From NCBI GenBank assembly GCA_036556965.1, contig DATBIO010000111.1:1-37945 (forward strand): 37,945 bases of DNA. Reading direction: 5' to 3'. The stretch's first letter is position 1, and every line of letters starts with the position of its first letter. The DNA is from DATBIO01 sp036556965. GTDB taxonomy: Bacteria > Acidobacteriota > Vicinamibacteria > Fen-336. Below are positions 16,340 through 23,112 of this stretch, one piece after another. A model generated the notes under the pieces. That model had not been told where the DNA came from and did not search any database. It was given only the letters and a program-made list of their open reading frames with translations. A program made the translations under genes and the position numbers.

Positions 16340-16370
16340 CGCCTCGCCCGGAGCAGGTCCGGTCGAGGCG
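16340..16370. repeat. Long intercistronic hairpin
   Basis: CGCCTCG, C, CCGGA, loop GCAGG, TCCGG, T, CGAGGCG: arms of 7 and 5 bp with one mismatch and a 5-base loop. It sits between the two 35-bp repeats, in the 156-base gap between the metallopeptidase stop and the ligase start. No T-run follows, so it may act as an RNA processing or attenuation structure rather than a plain terminator. Confidence 0.55.
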
Positions 16371-16402
16371 ACAAAGGAGAGCCTCCGCTCCGGAAAACGC
16401 CG

Positions 16403-16437
16403 AATAGCGTCCTCGCTCCGGCCCGGACGTCCAGCCA
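16403..16437. repeat. 35-bp direct repeat, copy 2
   Basis: Identical to 16304-16338, 99 bases away. Here the same ribosome-site-bearing sequence leads into no recognisable gene on the minus strand; it begins 23 bases downstream of the metallopeptidase stop. Confidence 0.85.
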
Positions 16438-16460
16438 CGAGCAGCGTCACACGAACCGCA

Positions 16461-17561
16461 TCATAGAGGCACGCGGTGGCGGCCGCTGTGCAGGTAGTTC
16501 ATGGTCTGCACCGTCAGCAGCACGGTGAACTCCACCCGGGTCTGCTCGTCGTCGCCGCGCAGGCGCAGCTTCAGCTCCTGGCAGCGCTTGCGCATGTCCT
16601 TCAGCACCTGGTCGATCGTGTACTGGTACACGCCCGTCCAGCGACGCACGCGGCGGCGGGCCTCCGGGCCCACCCTCTTGATGAAGCTCGCGGCGGTGGG
16701 GCGGTCGCCGAGCTGCGGGTCGTCGGAGAAGAGCCGCTGCAGGTCGCGGTCGTAGAACGCGGGGTGGTCCACCCCGTAGTGGGCCCGCTTCCGGTCGTAG
16801 TGCTCGCGCAGCGTCTCGCGCAGCGTGGGCAGGGCCTCCGGCGTGCGCGGGTTGTGCACGGGCGGGGGCTGGGGCCCGATCTGCGCCATGAGCCCGTCCA
16901 CGTACTCGAGCTTGCGCAGCGCGGGCCAGCCCTGGTAGCGCTCGCGCCAGTCGGAGGTCGGGGCCAGCCACACGGCGAAGGTCTCCGCGAAGTCCTCGTC
17001 GGGGTGGCTCTGGGCGTACCAGTCGTCGAGGTGGATGACGAAGCTCTTGCTGTACGGGCGCGGCGCGTAGAAGTCGGGATAGGGCTGGCGCGTGCTGCCG
17101 AACAGCGCGCGGCGGCCCTTGCGCCGGCGCAGGCGGTAGCCGTTCTCCAGCGCGTGCCCCGTCTCGTGGCGCAGGATGCGCAGGCACCACTCCGGGTCGC
17201 CGCCCTCCACCTCCAGCATCTGCGCCTGCTCCAGCCGCATCAGGCGCGGGTGGGCCAGGTAGAAGGGCACGGCGATGCCGGGCACCCCGTCCGGGCAGAA
17301 CCACTCGTTGGACAGCCACACGTGGGGGCGGAAGGTAATGCCGCGTGCGTCCAGCTCGCGGTGGAGCTCGGCCAGCCGGGTCTCCAGGCCGCTGCCCTCG
17401 ACATGGAGGCCCAGGTCGCAGAGGCGGACGTCCAGGAGCCGTTCGTCGTCCCAGTCCGTCCAGGGCAGGGAGGCGGACGGGGCGGCCGCGGCCTCCGCCG
17501 GCTCCAGGGGCGCCGGCGTCGCGCGGAACCGCGGGGCCGGTCGGGGGACGCGTACCGTCAT
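16461..17561 (-). CDS. Putative zinc-binding metallopeptidase
   Basis: A 366-residue cytoplasmic protein. The region LRILRHETGHALENGYRLRRR contains the HExxH zinc motif (HETGH), and DEDFAETFAVWLAP further on supplies the probable third ligand Glu. Conserved flanks FRPHVWLSNEWFCPDGVPGIAVPFYLAHPRL and FYAPRPYSKSFVIHLDDWYAQSHPDE match the family annotated as putative zinc-binding metallopeptidase. The N-terminal 40 residues are Ala/Pro-rich linker. No signal peptide, so the substrate is probably inside the cell. The start is ATG at 17561; upstream lacks a clear ribosome site. The ligase gene follows on the same strand, a pairing that suggests making and trimming of a peptide-like product. Confidence 0.75.
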   Translation of the reverse strand: MTVRVPRPAPRFRATPAPLEPAEAAAAPSASLPWTDWDDERLLDVRLCDLGLHVEGSGLETRLAELHRELDARGITFRPHVWLSNEWFCPDGVPGIAVPFYLAHPRLMRLEQAQMLEVEGGDPEWCLRILRHETGHALENGYRLRRRKGRRALFGSTRQPYPDFYAPRPYSKSFVIHLDDWYAQSHPDEDFAETFAVWLAPTSDWRERYQGWPALRKLEYVDGLMAQIGPQPPPVHNPRTPEALPTLRETLREHYDRKRAHYGVDHPAFYDRDLQRLFSDDPQLGDRPTAASFIKRVGPEARRRVRRWTGVYQYTIDQVLKDMRKRCQELKLRLRGDDEQTRVEFTVLLTVQTMNYLHSGRHRVPL

Positions 17562-17598
17562 GGCGGGGGCGCCACCCTACGCCCGGTGCCCACGGCCG

Positions 17599-18423
17599 TC
17601 AATTCCGGGCCAGGCCCACCACGTTGGGCAGCGGCCACTCCACCAGGGGCGCCGCCGCGCCCAGCAGCGACGACTCCGGCTCGCCGCTCACGGACACCTC
17701 CTCGCCCCCCGCGCGCACGTAGAGCTGGGCCTGCGGGCCCCCCTCGGTGTACAGCGCGCGCCGGAGGCCCAGGGGCAGGCCGCGCAGCGCCTCGATGAGG
17801 TCGTGGGTGGAGAGCCGCTCCTGGCCGTGGATGAGGAGGAGCCGTCCCTCGGCGTCGAGCCCGATGGCAGACGTGCTGGCGCGCGCGGGCTGCGGCTCCC
17901 ACACGTTCTCGCCCTTGCAGGAGAGCATGCGTATGCCCTGGACCAGCGTGCCGTAGCGGCCGGACAGGGCGCGGAAGTCGTCGCACTCGCGGTCGATGAT
18001 CCGCACCGCGGGCGTGCCCGCGCGGAGCGGCTCGAAGGCGAGCACCGCCCGGTCGCGCCCCAGCCGCGGGTTGTTCACGTGCGCCGCGCTGCGCATGAGG
18101 CCGACGCTGGTGCGCCCGTCCTCGGCGTACATGCCGGCGTTGATGACGGCGGCCAGGCCGTGGGTCCGCGCCCACTCGCGGGGCGTGCGCGGCTCCCCTT
18201 CCGCGGAGGCCATGCAGAGGCGGGGGGCGAAACGGCGCGGGTCCGCGCGCACCACGCGGACGCCGCCGCGGAAGCTGGCCAGCTCGAGACCCGGCTCCAG
18301 CGCGCGCCACGTCGCCTCCGCGGGCGGGCGCGCGGCGGCCGCGCCCGAGGCGGGAGGCGAGCCTCCGCAGGACGGGGCGGCGGCGCCCAGCAGCAGGAGG
18401 CCGAGGCGCGCGCGCATGCCCAT
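17599..18423 (-). CDS. Phosphodiester glycosidase family (NAGPA-like) exported protein
   Basis: A 274-residue protein. ATG at 18423 gives MGMRARLGLLLLGAAAPSCGG, a lipoprotein-like signal ending at Cys although the lipobox is imperfect (APSC). The frame is open to 18504 but GATACT six bases before this ATG marks a leaderless start. The domain runs from about residue 40: GLELASFRGGVRVVRADP, GLAAVINAGMYAEDGRTSVGLM, RIIDRECDDF, GLDAEGRLLLIHG, and RRALYTEGGPQAQLYV, which corresponds to the GGGSTT-type active-site segment of the NAGPA domain. The family cleaves sugar phosphodiesters or related exopolysaccharide bonds; substrate unknown. Confidence 0.72.
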   Translation of the reverse strand: MGMRARLGLLLLGAAAPSCGGSPPASGAAAARPPAEATWRALEPGLELASFRGGVRVVRADPRRFAPRLCMASAEGEPRTPREWARTHGLAAVINAGMYAEDGRTSVGLMRSAAHVNNPRLGRDRAVLAFEPLRAGTPAVRIIDRECDDFRALSGRYGTLVQGIRMLSCKGENVWEPQPARASTSAIGLDAEGRLLLIHGQERLSTHDLIEALRGLPLGLRRALYTEGGPQAQLYVRAGGEEVSVSGEPESSLLGAAAPLVEWPLPNVVGLARN

Positions 18424-18429
18424 GCCCGC

Positions 18430-18435
18430 AGTATC
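18430..18435 (-). promoter_or_regulatory. -10 element of the NAGPA-like gene
   Basis: GATACT on the minus strand, six bases before ATG 18423, which places the transcription start on or beside the start codon. No clear -35. Confidence 0.4.
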
Positions 18436-18553
18436 GCCGCCGCCCGGCGCGCCATCGGCGCGGCGTCCCAGAATCCGGACGCGGGACCGGTCAGCCGATG
18501 GCACGTGACCGCGCGCGCCACAGGTGGCGGACGCGCGCGGCTGCTACCCCCCC

Positions 18554-19267
18554 TCAGGGCGCGGAATAGCGCCCGGGTGTCAGGTTGGGCAACGCCCCGC
18601 AGACGAAGCCGGCCGGGGCGAGCGGGATGCATTGCGGCGTCGGAGTACCACAGCAGTCCACCGTAAAACACACCGTTCCCGCCGGACACCCCGCGCTGCT
18701 CGTACAAGCGATACCCGTACAGCTCGGCTGGATGCAGACGTTCGTTCCTTCGGTCGTGGACTGGCACGCACAGCCGTTCGCGCAACCGGACACGATGCAC
18801 TGGACGTCCACGTCCGTACACGCCACCGCCGAGGCCTGCGCATGGACGGGAGGGGCCAGGATCGACGAGATGGCGGGCAGGACGATGGCCCCGCCACCGG
18901 CGGCCACGCCGAGCCGGCGCAGCATCCGCCGGCGCGAGACGCCTCGCGCCTCCGGGAGCTGGAGGGGGCCATCGAGGAGCCGGGCCCGGTCCAGCTCCTC
19001 GAGGGCCAGCCAGACCATGTCCTCGCCGGCGTCCCGACCCAGCTCGCTGCGCAGACGCGCCACCAGCTCGCGCATCGAGGTGCGGCCGTCGAGGTGGCGC
19101 CAGACGAGGGCCGCCGTCCTGTTCAGGCAGTGCCCCCGATGCTGGTGCTCGTCGTAGACGACGACCTCGTCGCCCATGTCCGTCGCGAAGACGCCGTCCC
19201 GACGGGCACGCGGCAGCGCCGGCCCGGAGCCGTTACCGTGCCCACCATGCTGTCTACGAGCGGCCAT
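18554..19267 (-). CDS. PqqD-domain protein with internal Tat-type signal and Cys-rich tail
   Basis: A 237-residue protein with three parts. Residues about 24-100 are a PqqD-like peptide-binding domain (DEVVVYDEHQHRGHCLNR, TAALVWRHLDGRTSMREL, a final helix ending ARLLDGP). Residues 111-143 are a twin-arginine-type signal in the middle of the chain: SRRRMLRRLG, a Gly/Ala-rich hydrophobic stretch and a VHA|QA cut site. Residues 150-223 hold 14 cysteines in a disulfide-rich or modification-prone segment. ATG at 19267 has AAGGAGG seven bases upstream and overlaps the end of the HprK-like gene by 14 bases. PqqD proteins hand precursor peptides to modifying enzymes; here carrier, export signal and Cys-rich cargo appear fused. 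An internal ATG at 18925 could give a separate Cys-rich product. Confidence 0.8.
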   Translation of the reverse strand: MAARRQHGGHGNGSGPALPRARRDGVFATDMGDEVVVYDEHQHRGHCLNRTAALVWRHLDGRTSMRELVARLRSELGRDAGEDMVWLALEELDRARLLDGPLQLPEARGVSRRRMLRRLGVAAGGGAIVLPAISSILAPPVHAQASAVACTDVDVQCIVSGCANGCACQSTTEGTNVCIQPSCTGIACTSSAGCPAGTVCFTVDCCGTPTPQCIPLAPAGFVCGALPNLTPGRYSAP

Positions 19268-20033
19268 CCTGTACCTCCTTCAACAATCTCTGTACGGCAT
19301 CTTCGGCGTCACCGCGTATTCCCTTCACGACGGACGCGCCCGTGACCACCCTCCGCAGCGTCAGCAGCGCGGCCTCCGGGCGACGGCGCACGGGGAGCGT
19401 GTTCTCCAGCAGGGCCAGCAGCGCTTCGCCGGGCGACAGCGAGCGCGCGCGCCAGCGCGCACCCCGCTTGTACCGCGTGAGCGCCACGAGCCCGACCGGC
19501 AGCGGCCGCTTCCCCGCCCGCACGATTGCGACCTTGCGGTCCGGCCGCCCGGAGTCGGCGCGCAGCGCCAATGGCCGCGCGTAGGGATGCACCCGGCCCT
19601 TGTCGTCGAACACGGCGTACTCGTCCGAGTAGTAGGTGGCGCCGGCGTCCACCAGCGCGGACACGAGGGTCGACTTGCCGGCGTGCGACGGCCCGGGCAG
19701 GACGATGGCCCGGCCCCGGAAGCCGACCACGCCCGCGTGCACGAACAGCCGTGACCTGGCCATCTCCGCCACGTGCAGCTTGAGGTTCGATTCCAGCGTC
19801 TCGAACAGCTCGTCCACGTCGTGCGTGCGCGCGATGCGCTGTGCTCCCAGGTACAGCAGGCTGAACCGGCGCACCCGAGGACCGGAGGTGCCGACCACGA
19901 CCGAGTAGAGGCAGTCGACCTCGGGATTGGCCACGGGCTTCCAGCCCGGGGGGAGGCAGTCCAACACCCGCGGCAGGGCGTCCTTCTCGTTGACGCGAAC
20001 TCCCAGCCGATGACCGTACGAGCTGAAAGCCAA
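19254..20033 (-). CDS. HprK-related P-loop kinase-like protein
   Basis: A 259-residue protein from TTG 20033. An N-terminal domain of about 95 residues (GVRVNEKDALPRVLDCLPPG, FSLLYLGAQRIART) precedes a serine-kinase-like P-loop fold: RAIVLPGPSHAGKSTLVSAL with Walker A at about 113-122, then GATYYSDEYAVFDDKGRVHP, the position of the Asp-containing strand in HPr kinases. Relatives sit in lasso-peptide and other RiPP clusters next to PqqD-type proteins, as here, and are thought to phosphorylate a peptide or partner. The start is uncertain: in-frame sequence upstream (DRLGWAAGL) looks like part of the domain, back to a TGA at 20070-20072. The gene is first in a two-gene operon with a strong promoter. 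Confidence 0.75.
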   Translation of the reverse strand: MAFSSYGHRLGVRVNEKDALPRVLDCLPPGWKPVANPEVDCLYSVVVGTSGPRVRRFSLLYLGAQRIARTHDVDELFETLESNLKLHVAEMARSRLFVHAGVVGFRGRAIVLPGPSHAGKSTLVSALVDAGATYYSDEYAVFDDKGRVHPYARPLALRADSGRPDRKVAIVRAGKRPLPVGLVALTRYKRGARWRARSLSPGEALLALLENTLPVRRRPEAALLTLRRVVTGASVVKGIRGDAEDAVQRLLKEVQDGRS

Positions 20034-20069
20034 CCCTGCCGCCCACCCGAGGCGGTCGATCTTGGCCGT

Positions 20070-20105
20070 TCAGGTGGAGCCGAAGCGCAACCGGGGGAGC
20101 TGCAT
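20070..20105 (-). CDS. 11-codon ORF in frame with the HprK-like gene
   Basis: ATG at 20105 preceded by GGGAGGAAG encodes MQLPRLRFGST and stops at TGA. The same frame then continues TAKIDRLGWAAG directly into the HprK-like protein. It is either a leader peptide, or the true N-terminus of the kinase gene interrupted by a nonsense mutation or a read-through codon. Confidence 0.45.
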   Translation of the reverse strand: MQLPRLRFGST

Positions 20106-20119
20106 CTTCCTCCCGCGAC

Positions 20120-20151
20120 GTGGACCCCCCGGTGCATGATCGGGGGACCAC
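20120..20151. repeat. Imperfect long inverted repeat in the HprK-like leader
   Basis: GTGGACCCCCCG, a 9-base loop, CGGGGGACCAC: 10 paired positions with one A-A mismatch and one bulged C. It lies in the transcribed leader, about 15 bases before the small ORF, so it could fold in RNA and affect translation, or bind a regulator. Confidence 0.5.
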
Positions 20152-20181
20152 AAACAGCCCTTCTGGATGAATTTGCCCAGA

Positions 20182-20210
20182 ACTCTACGAAGCGACGCCG
20201 ACACTGTCAA
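20182..20210 (-). promoter_or_regulatory. Promoter of the HprK-like/PqqD operon
   Basis: On the minus strand a consensus TTGACA (20205-20210), exactly 17 bases, then TAGAGT (20182-20187). Transcription should start near 20175, giving a leader of about 70 bases before the 11-codon ORF. This is one of the two best promoters in the window. Confidence 0.7.
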
Positions 20211-20234
20211 GAACAGCGGTGCCGCGTGTGAGCC

Positions 20235-23072
20235 ATGGCCGCGCGCCTTCCGTACAATCCCGTCGTGGAAGCGGACGAGGCCCTCGCCCAGGACGTGGAC
20301 ACGCTGGGCCGCCTGCTCGGGGACGTGCTGCGCGAGCAGGCGGGCGACGAGGGGTTCGCGCTGGTGGAGGAGTTCCGCGCCGCCACCAAGGGCTTCCGCA
20401 GCCAGGGCGGCGGCTGGCCCGCCGACTTCGGCGAGGCGGGCCGCGCCCTGCGCGCGCGCGCGCGCGCCCTGCCCCTGCCCCAGGCGCGCCTGCTGGTGCG
20501 GGCCTTCACCGCCTACTTCCACCTGGTCAACATGGCGGAGGAGCGGCACCGCCTGCGCGTCCTGCGCGAGCGCGCGGAGGGCGCCACGGAGACGGTGGCG
20601 GAGGCCTTCGGGGTCCTGGCCCGGAGCGGGGTGCCCGCGGACCGCGTGGGGGCCTACCTGGCCCAGGCCACGGTCGAGCCCGTGTTCACCGCCCACCCCA
20701 CGGAGGCGCGGCGGCGCACCGTCCTGCACCGGCTGCGCCGCCTCTCGACGCTGGCCGAGCCGCTGGACGATCCCGGCCTGACCGCGGCCGAGCGCGACGC
20801 GGTCCACCGCCGGCTGCGCGAGGAGATCACCGCCCTGTGGCGCACGGACGAGGTGCGCCACCGCCCGCCCACCGTGCTCGACGAGGTCAAGGGCACGCTG
20901 TTCTTCGTGGAGGAGTCGCTCTGGCAGGCGGTGCCCGCGCTCTACCGTGACGTGGAGGACGCGCTGGAGCGCGCCTGGCCCGGGCGGGAGTGGGACCTCG
21001 GCGCCCTGTTGCGCTTCGGCTCCTGGGTGGGCGGCGACCGCGACGGCCACCCGCACGTGACCGCCGCCGTCACCGAGCGCACGCTCCGCCTCCACCGCCA
21101 CACCGCCCTGCGCCTGCTGGACGACGAGCTGGCCGGCCTCCAGCGCCACCTCGGCCTGCGCGCCCTGGTGGAGGACCTCACCCCCGCCTTGCGCGCGTCC
21201 CTGGAGCGCGACGGGGAAGCGCTGCCCGAGCTGGCCGCCTCCCTGGAGGCCGTCTTCCACGCCGAGGCGTACCGTCGCAAGGCCGGCTTCATGCGCGCCC
21301 GCCTGCGCGCCGCCTTGCGCCTCAACGCCGCCGCCTACGCGCGGGAGCCCGACCCCGCCGCCGCGGCCTGGGAGGAGGGACCGGGCGTGGAGCCGCCCCG
21401 GCCCGACGACGCGCGCGTGGCCTACGTGGCCTCGAGCGAGCTGCTGGCCGACCTCGACCTGCTCGCCGAGGGCCTGCGCGCCGCGGGCGCGGGCCGCCTG
21501 GCCGAGGGCGTCCTGAAGGACGCCCGCCGCCGGGCGGAGGTGTTCGGCTTCCACCTCGCCCGCCTCGACCTGCGCCAGCACAGCCACGTCCACGCCGTGG
21601 CCATGGACGAGGTGCTGCGCGCGGCGGGGCGCGAGCGCGCCTACCTGTCCCTGGACGAGCCCGCGCGCACGGCGGTGCTGACGCGCGTCCTCCTCGATCC
21701 CGCCCCCCCCGCCGTGGACCGCGGCGCCCTCTCCCCGGAGACGGCGGAGGTCCTCGCCGTCTTCGACACCGTGCGGAGGCTGCGCGGGGAGCTGGGGCCG
21801 GAGGTGTTCGCCACCTTCATCGTGTCCATGACCGCGGGGGCCAGCGACGTGCTCGCTCCCCTCGTCTTCGCGCGGGTGGCGGGGCTGGTCAGCCTGCACG
21901 ACGGCGCCCCTCCCGCGAGCCCCCTGCCCGTGGCGCCGCTGCTCGAGACCATCGCCGACCTGCGCGGGTGCGCAGGCCTCCTGCGCGCCCTCTTCGCCAA
22001 CCCCGCCTTCGCGCGCCACCTCGAGGTGCGCGAGCGCCGGCTCCAGGTCATGCTCGGCTACTCGGACAGCAACAAGGACGGCGGGTTCGTGACCGCCAAC
22101 TGGGAGCTGTACCGGGCGCAGGAGGCGCTCGCCGCCCTGTGCGCGGAGTCCCAGGTCCGCCTGCGGCTGTTCCACGGCCGGGGGGGCGCCATCGGCCGCG
22201 GCGGAGGGCCCGCCGGCCGCGCCATCCTGGCCCAGCCTCCCGGCACGCTGGAGGGGGGCATGCGCATGACCGAGCAGGGGGAGGCCGCCTTCGCGCGCTA
22301 CGGCCACCCCGGCATCGCGCGCCGCCACCTGGAGCAGACGCTCCACGCCGTGCTGCGGGGAGCGCTGGGCGAGGGCGCTCCCCCCGCCCGGCCCGCCTGG
22401 CGCCGCCTGATGGACGAGGCGTCGGAGACCGCCCTCCGTGCCTACCGTGCCCTCGTGTACGAGGACCCCGGTTTCCTCGAGTACTTCCACCGGGCCACGC
22501 CCATCGACGTGGTGACCACGCTGCGCATCGGCTCGCGGCCGGCCCGCCGCAAGGCGGGAGGCTCCATCGAGGACCTGCGCGCCATCCCCTGGGTCTTCAG
22601 CTGGACGCAGAGCCGCCACGGCCTGCCCGGGTGGTACGGGCTGGGGGCGGCCCTGGGCGGCCTGGCCGAGGACGACCTGCGCATCCTCTACGAGTCGTGG
22701 CCCTTCTTCCGCTCCCTCCTCGACAACGCGCAGCTCAGCCTCGGGCGGGCGGACCGCGCGGTGGCGCGGCTCTACGCGGACCTCGCTCCCGGCCAGGCGG
22801 CCGTCTTCGCCCGCCTCATGGAGGAGTGGGAGAGGGTGGAGCGCGTGCTCCAGCGCGCCACCGGCCGCTGGGCGCCGCTGGGCAGCGCGCGCGTGCTCCA
22901 GCGCTCCATCCGCCTGCGCAACCCCTACGTGGACCCCCTCAGCATCGTGCAGGTGACGCTGCTGGAGCGGCTGCGGGCCCTTCCCGACGAGGGCCCCGCG
23001 CGGCCGGAGGTGGCGGCCGTGCTCGCCCTCACCGTCAACGGGATCGCGGCCGGGCTCCAGAGCACGGGCTGA
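20235..23072 (+). CDS. ppc: Phosphoenolpyruvate carboxylase
   Basis: A 945-residue enzyme that makes oxaloacetate from PEP and bicarbonate to refill the TCA cycle. Diagnostic segments: VEPVFTAHPTEARRRTVLHRL (catalytic His about 154), FGSWVGGDRDGHPHVTA, MLGYSDSNKDGGFVTANWELY, RLRLFHGRGGAIGRGGG (catalytic His in the Gly-rich loop), and IPWVFSWTQSRHGLPGWYGLG; the C-terminus LALTVNGIAAGLQSTG matches the conserved QNTG-type end with S in place of N. Length is near the bacterial norm. ATG at 20235 has no ribosome site. A GTG at 20265, in frame and six bases after TACAAT (20253-20258), may be the true leaderless start, ten codons shorter. Confidence 0.95.
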   Translation: MAARLPYNPVVEADEALAQDVDTLGRLLGDVLREQAGDEGFALVEEFRAATKGFRSQGGGWPADFGEAGRALRARARALPLPQARLLVRAFTAYFHLVNMAEERHRLRVLRERAEGATETVAEAFGVLARSGVPADRVGAYLAQATVEPVFTAHPTEARRRTVLHRLRRLSTLAEPLDDPGLTAAERDAVHRRLREEITALWRTDEVRHRPPTVLDEVKGTLFFVEESLWQAVPALYRDVEDALERAWPGREWDLGALLRFGSWVGGDRDGHPHVTAAVTERTLRLHRHTALRLLDDELAGLQRHLGLRALVEDLTPALRASLERDGEALPELAASLEAVFHAEAYRRKAGFMRARLRAALRLNAAAYAREPDPAAAAWEEGPGVEPPRPDDARVAYVASSELLADLDLLAEGLRAAGAGRLAEGVLKDARRRAEVFGFHLARLDLRQHSHVHAVAMDEVLRAAGRERAYLSLDEPARTAVLTRVLLDPAPPAVDRGALSPETAEVLAVFDTVRRLRGELGPEVFATFIVSMTAGASDVLAPLVFARVAGLVSLHDGAPPASPLPVAPLLETIADLRGCAGLLRALFANPAFARHLEVRERRLQVMLGYSDSNKDGGFVTANWELYRAQEALAALCAESQVRLRLFHGRGGAIGRGGGPAGRAILAQPPGTLEGGMRMTEQGEAAFARYGHPGIARRHLEQTLHAVLRGALGEGAPPARPAWRRLMDEASETALRAYRALVYEDPGFLEYFHRATPIDVVTTLRIGSRPARRKAGGSIEDLRAIPWVFSWTQSRHGLPGWYGLGAALGGLAEDDLRILYESWPFFRSLLDNAQLSLGRADRAVARLYADLAPGQAAVFARLMEEWERVERVLQRATGRWAPLGSARVLQRSIRLRNPYVDPLSIVQVTLLERLRALPDEGPARPEVAAVLALTVNGIAAGLQSTG
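20253..20258 (+). promoter_or_regulatory. -10 element within the annotated start of ppc
   Basis: TACAAT six bases before an in-frame GTG (20265), the same geometry seen before hemE and the NAGPA-like gene. No good -35. Confidence 0.35.
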
Positions 23073-23099
23073 GCGGCTCTATCGCCCCGCGCCTTCGCA

Positions 23100-23105
23100 T
23101 AGACT
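23100..23105 (+). promoter_or_regulatory. -10 element of the dynamin-like gene
   Basis: TAGACT seven bases before GTG 23113, in the 40-base gap after ppc; it would give a leaderless transcript. No clear -35. Confidence 0.35.
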
Positions 23106-23112
23106 GCCTCCC

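Noticed and set aside
12859..16374. 1171-codon open frame on the minus strand
   Set aside because: Runs antisense through two convincing genes and out of frame over the methyltransferase and ligase; no family-like sequence.
18425..18553. Search for a tRNA or small RNA in the gap after the NAGPA-like start
   Set aside because: No cloverleaf or terminator-like structure could be drawn.
20441..20470. GC-alternating run (cgcgcgcgcg) in ppc that resembles a simple repeat
   Set aside because: It encodes the ordinary Arg/Ala stretch of the protein; no repeat unit beyond codon bias.
20070..22619. 849-codon minus-strand frame over ppc
   Set aside because: Antisense shadow of PEP carboxylase; only its last 12 codons (20070-20105) are considered, as a leader ORF.
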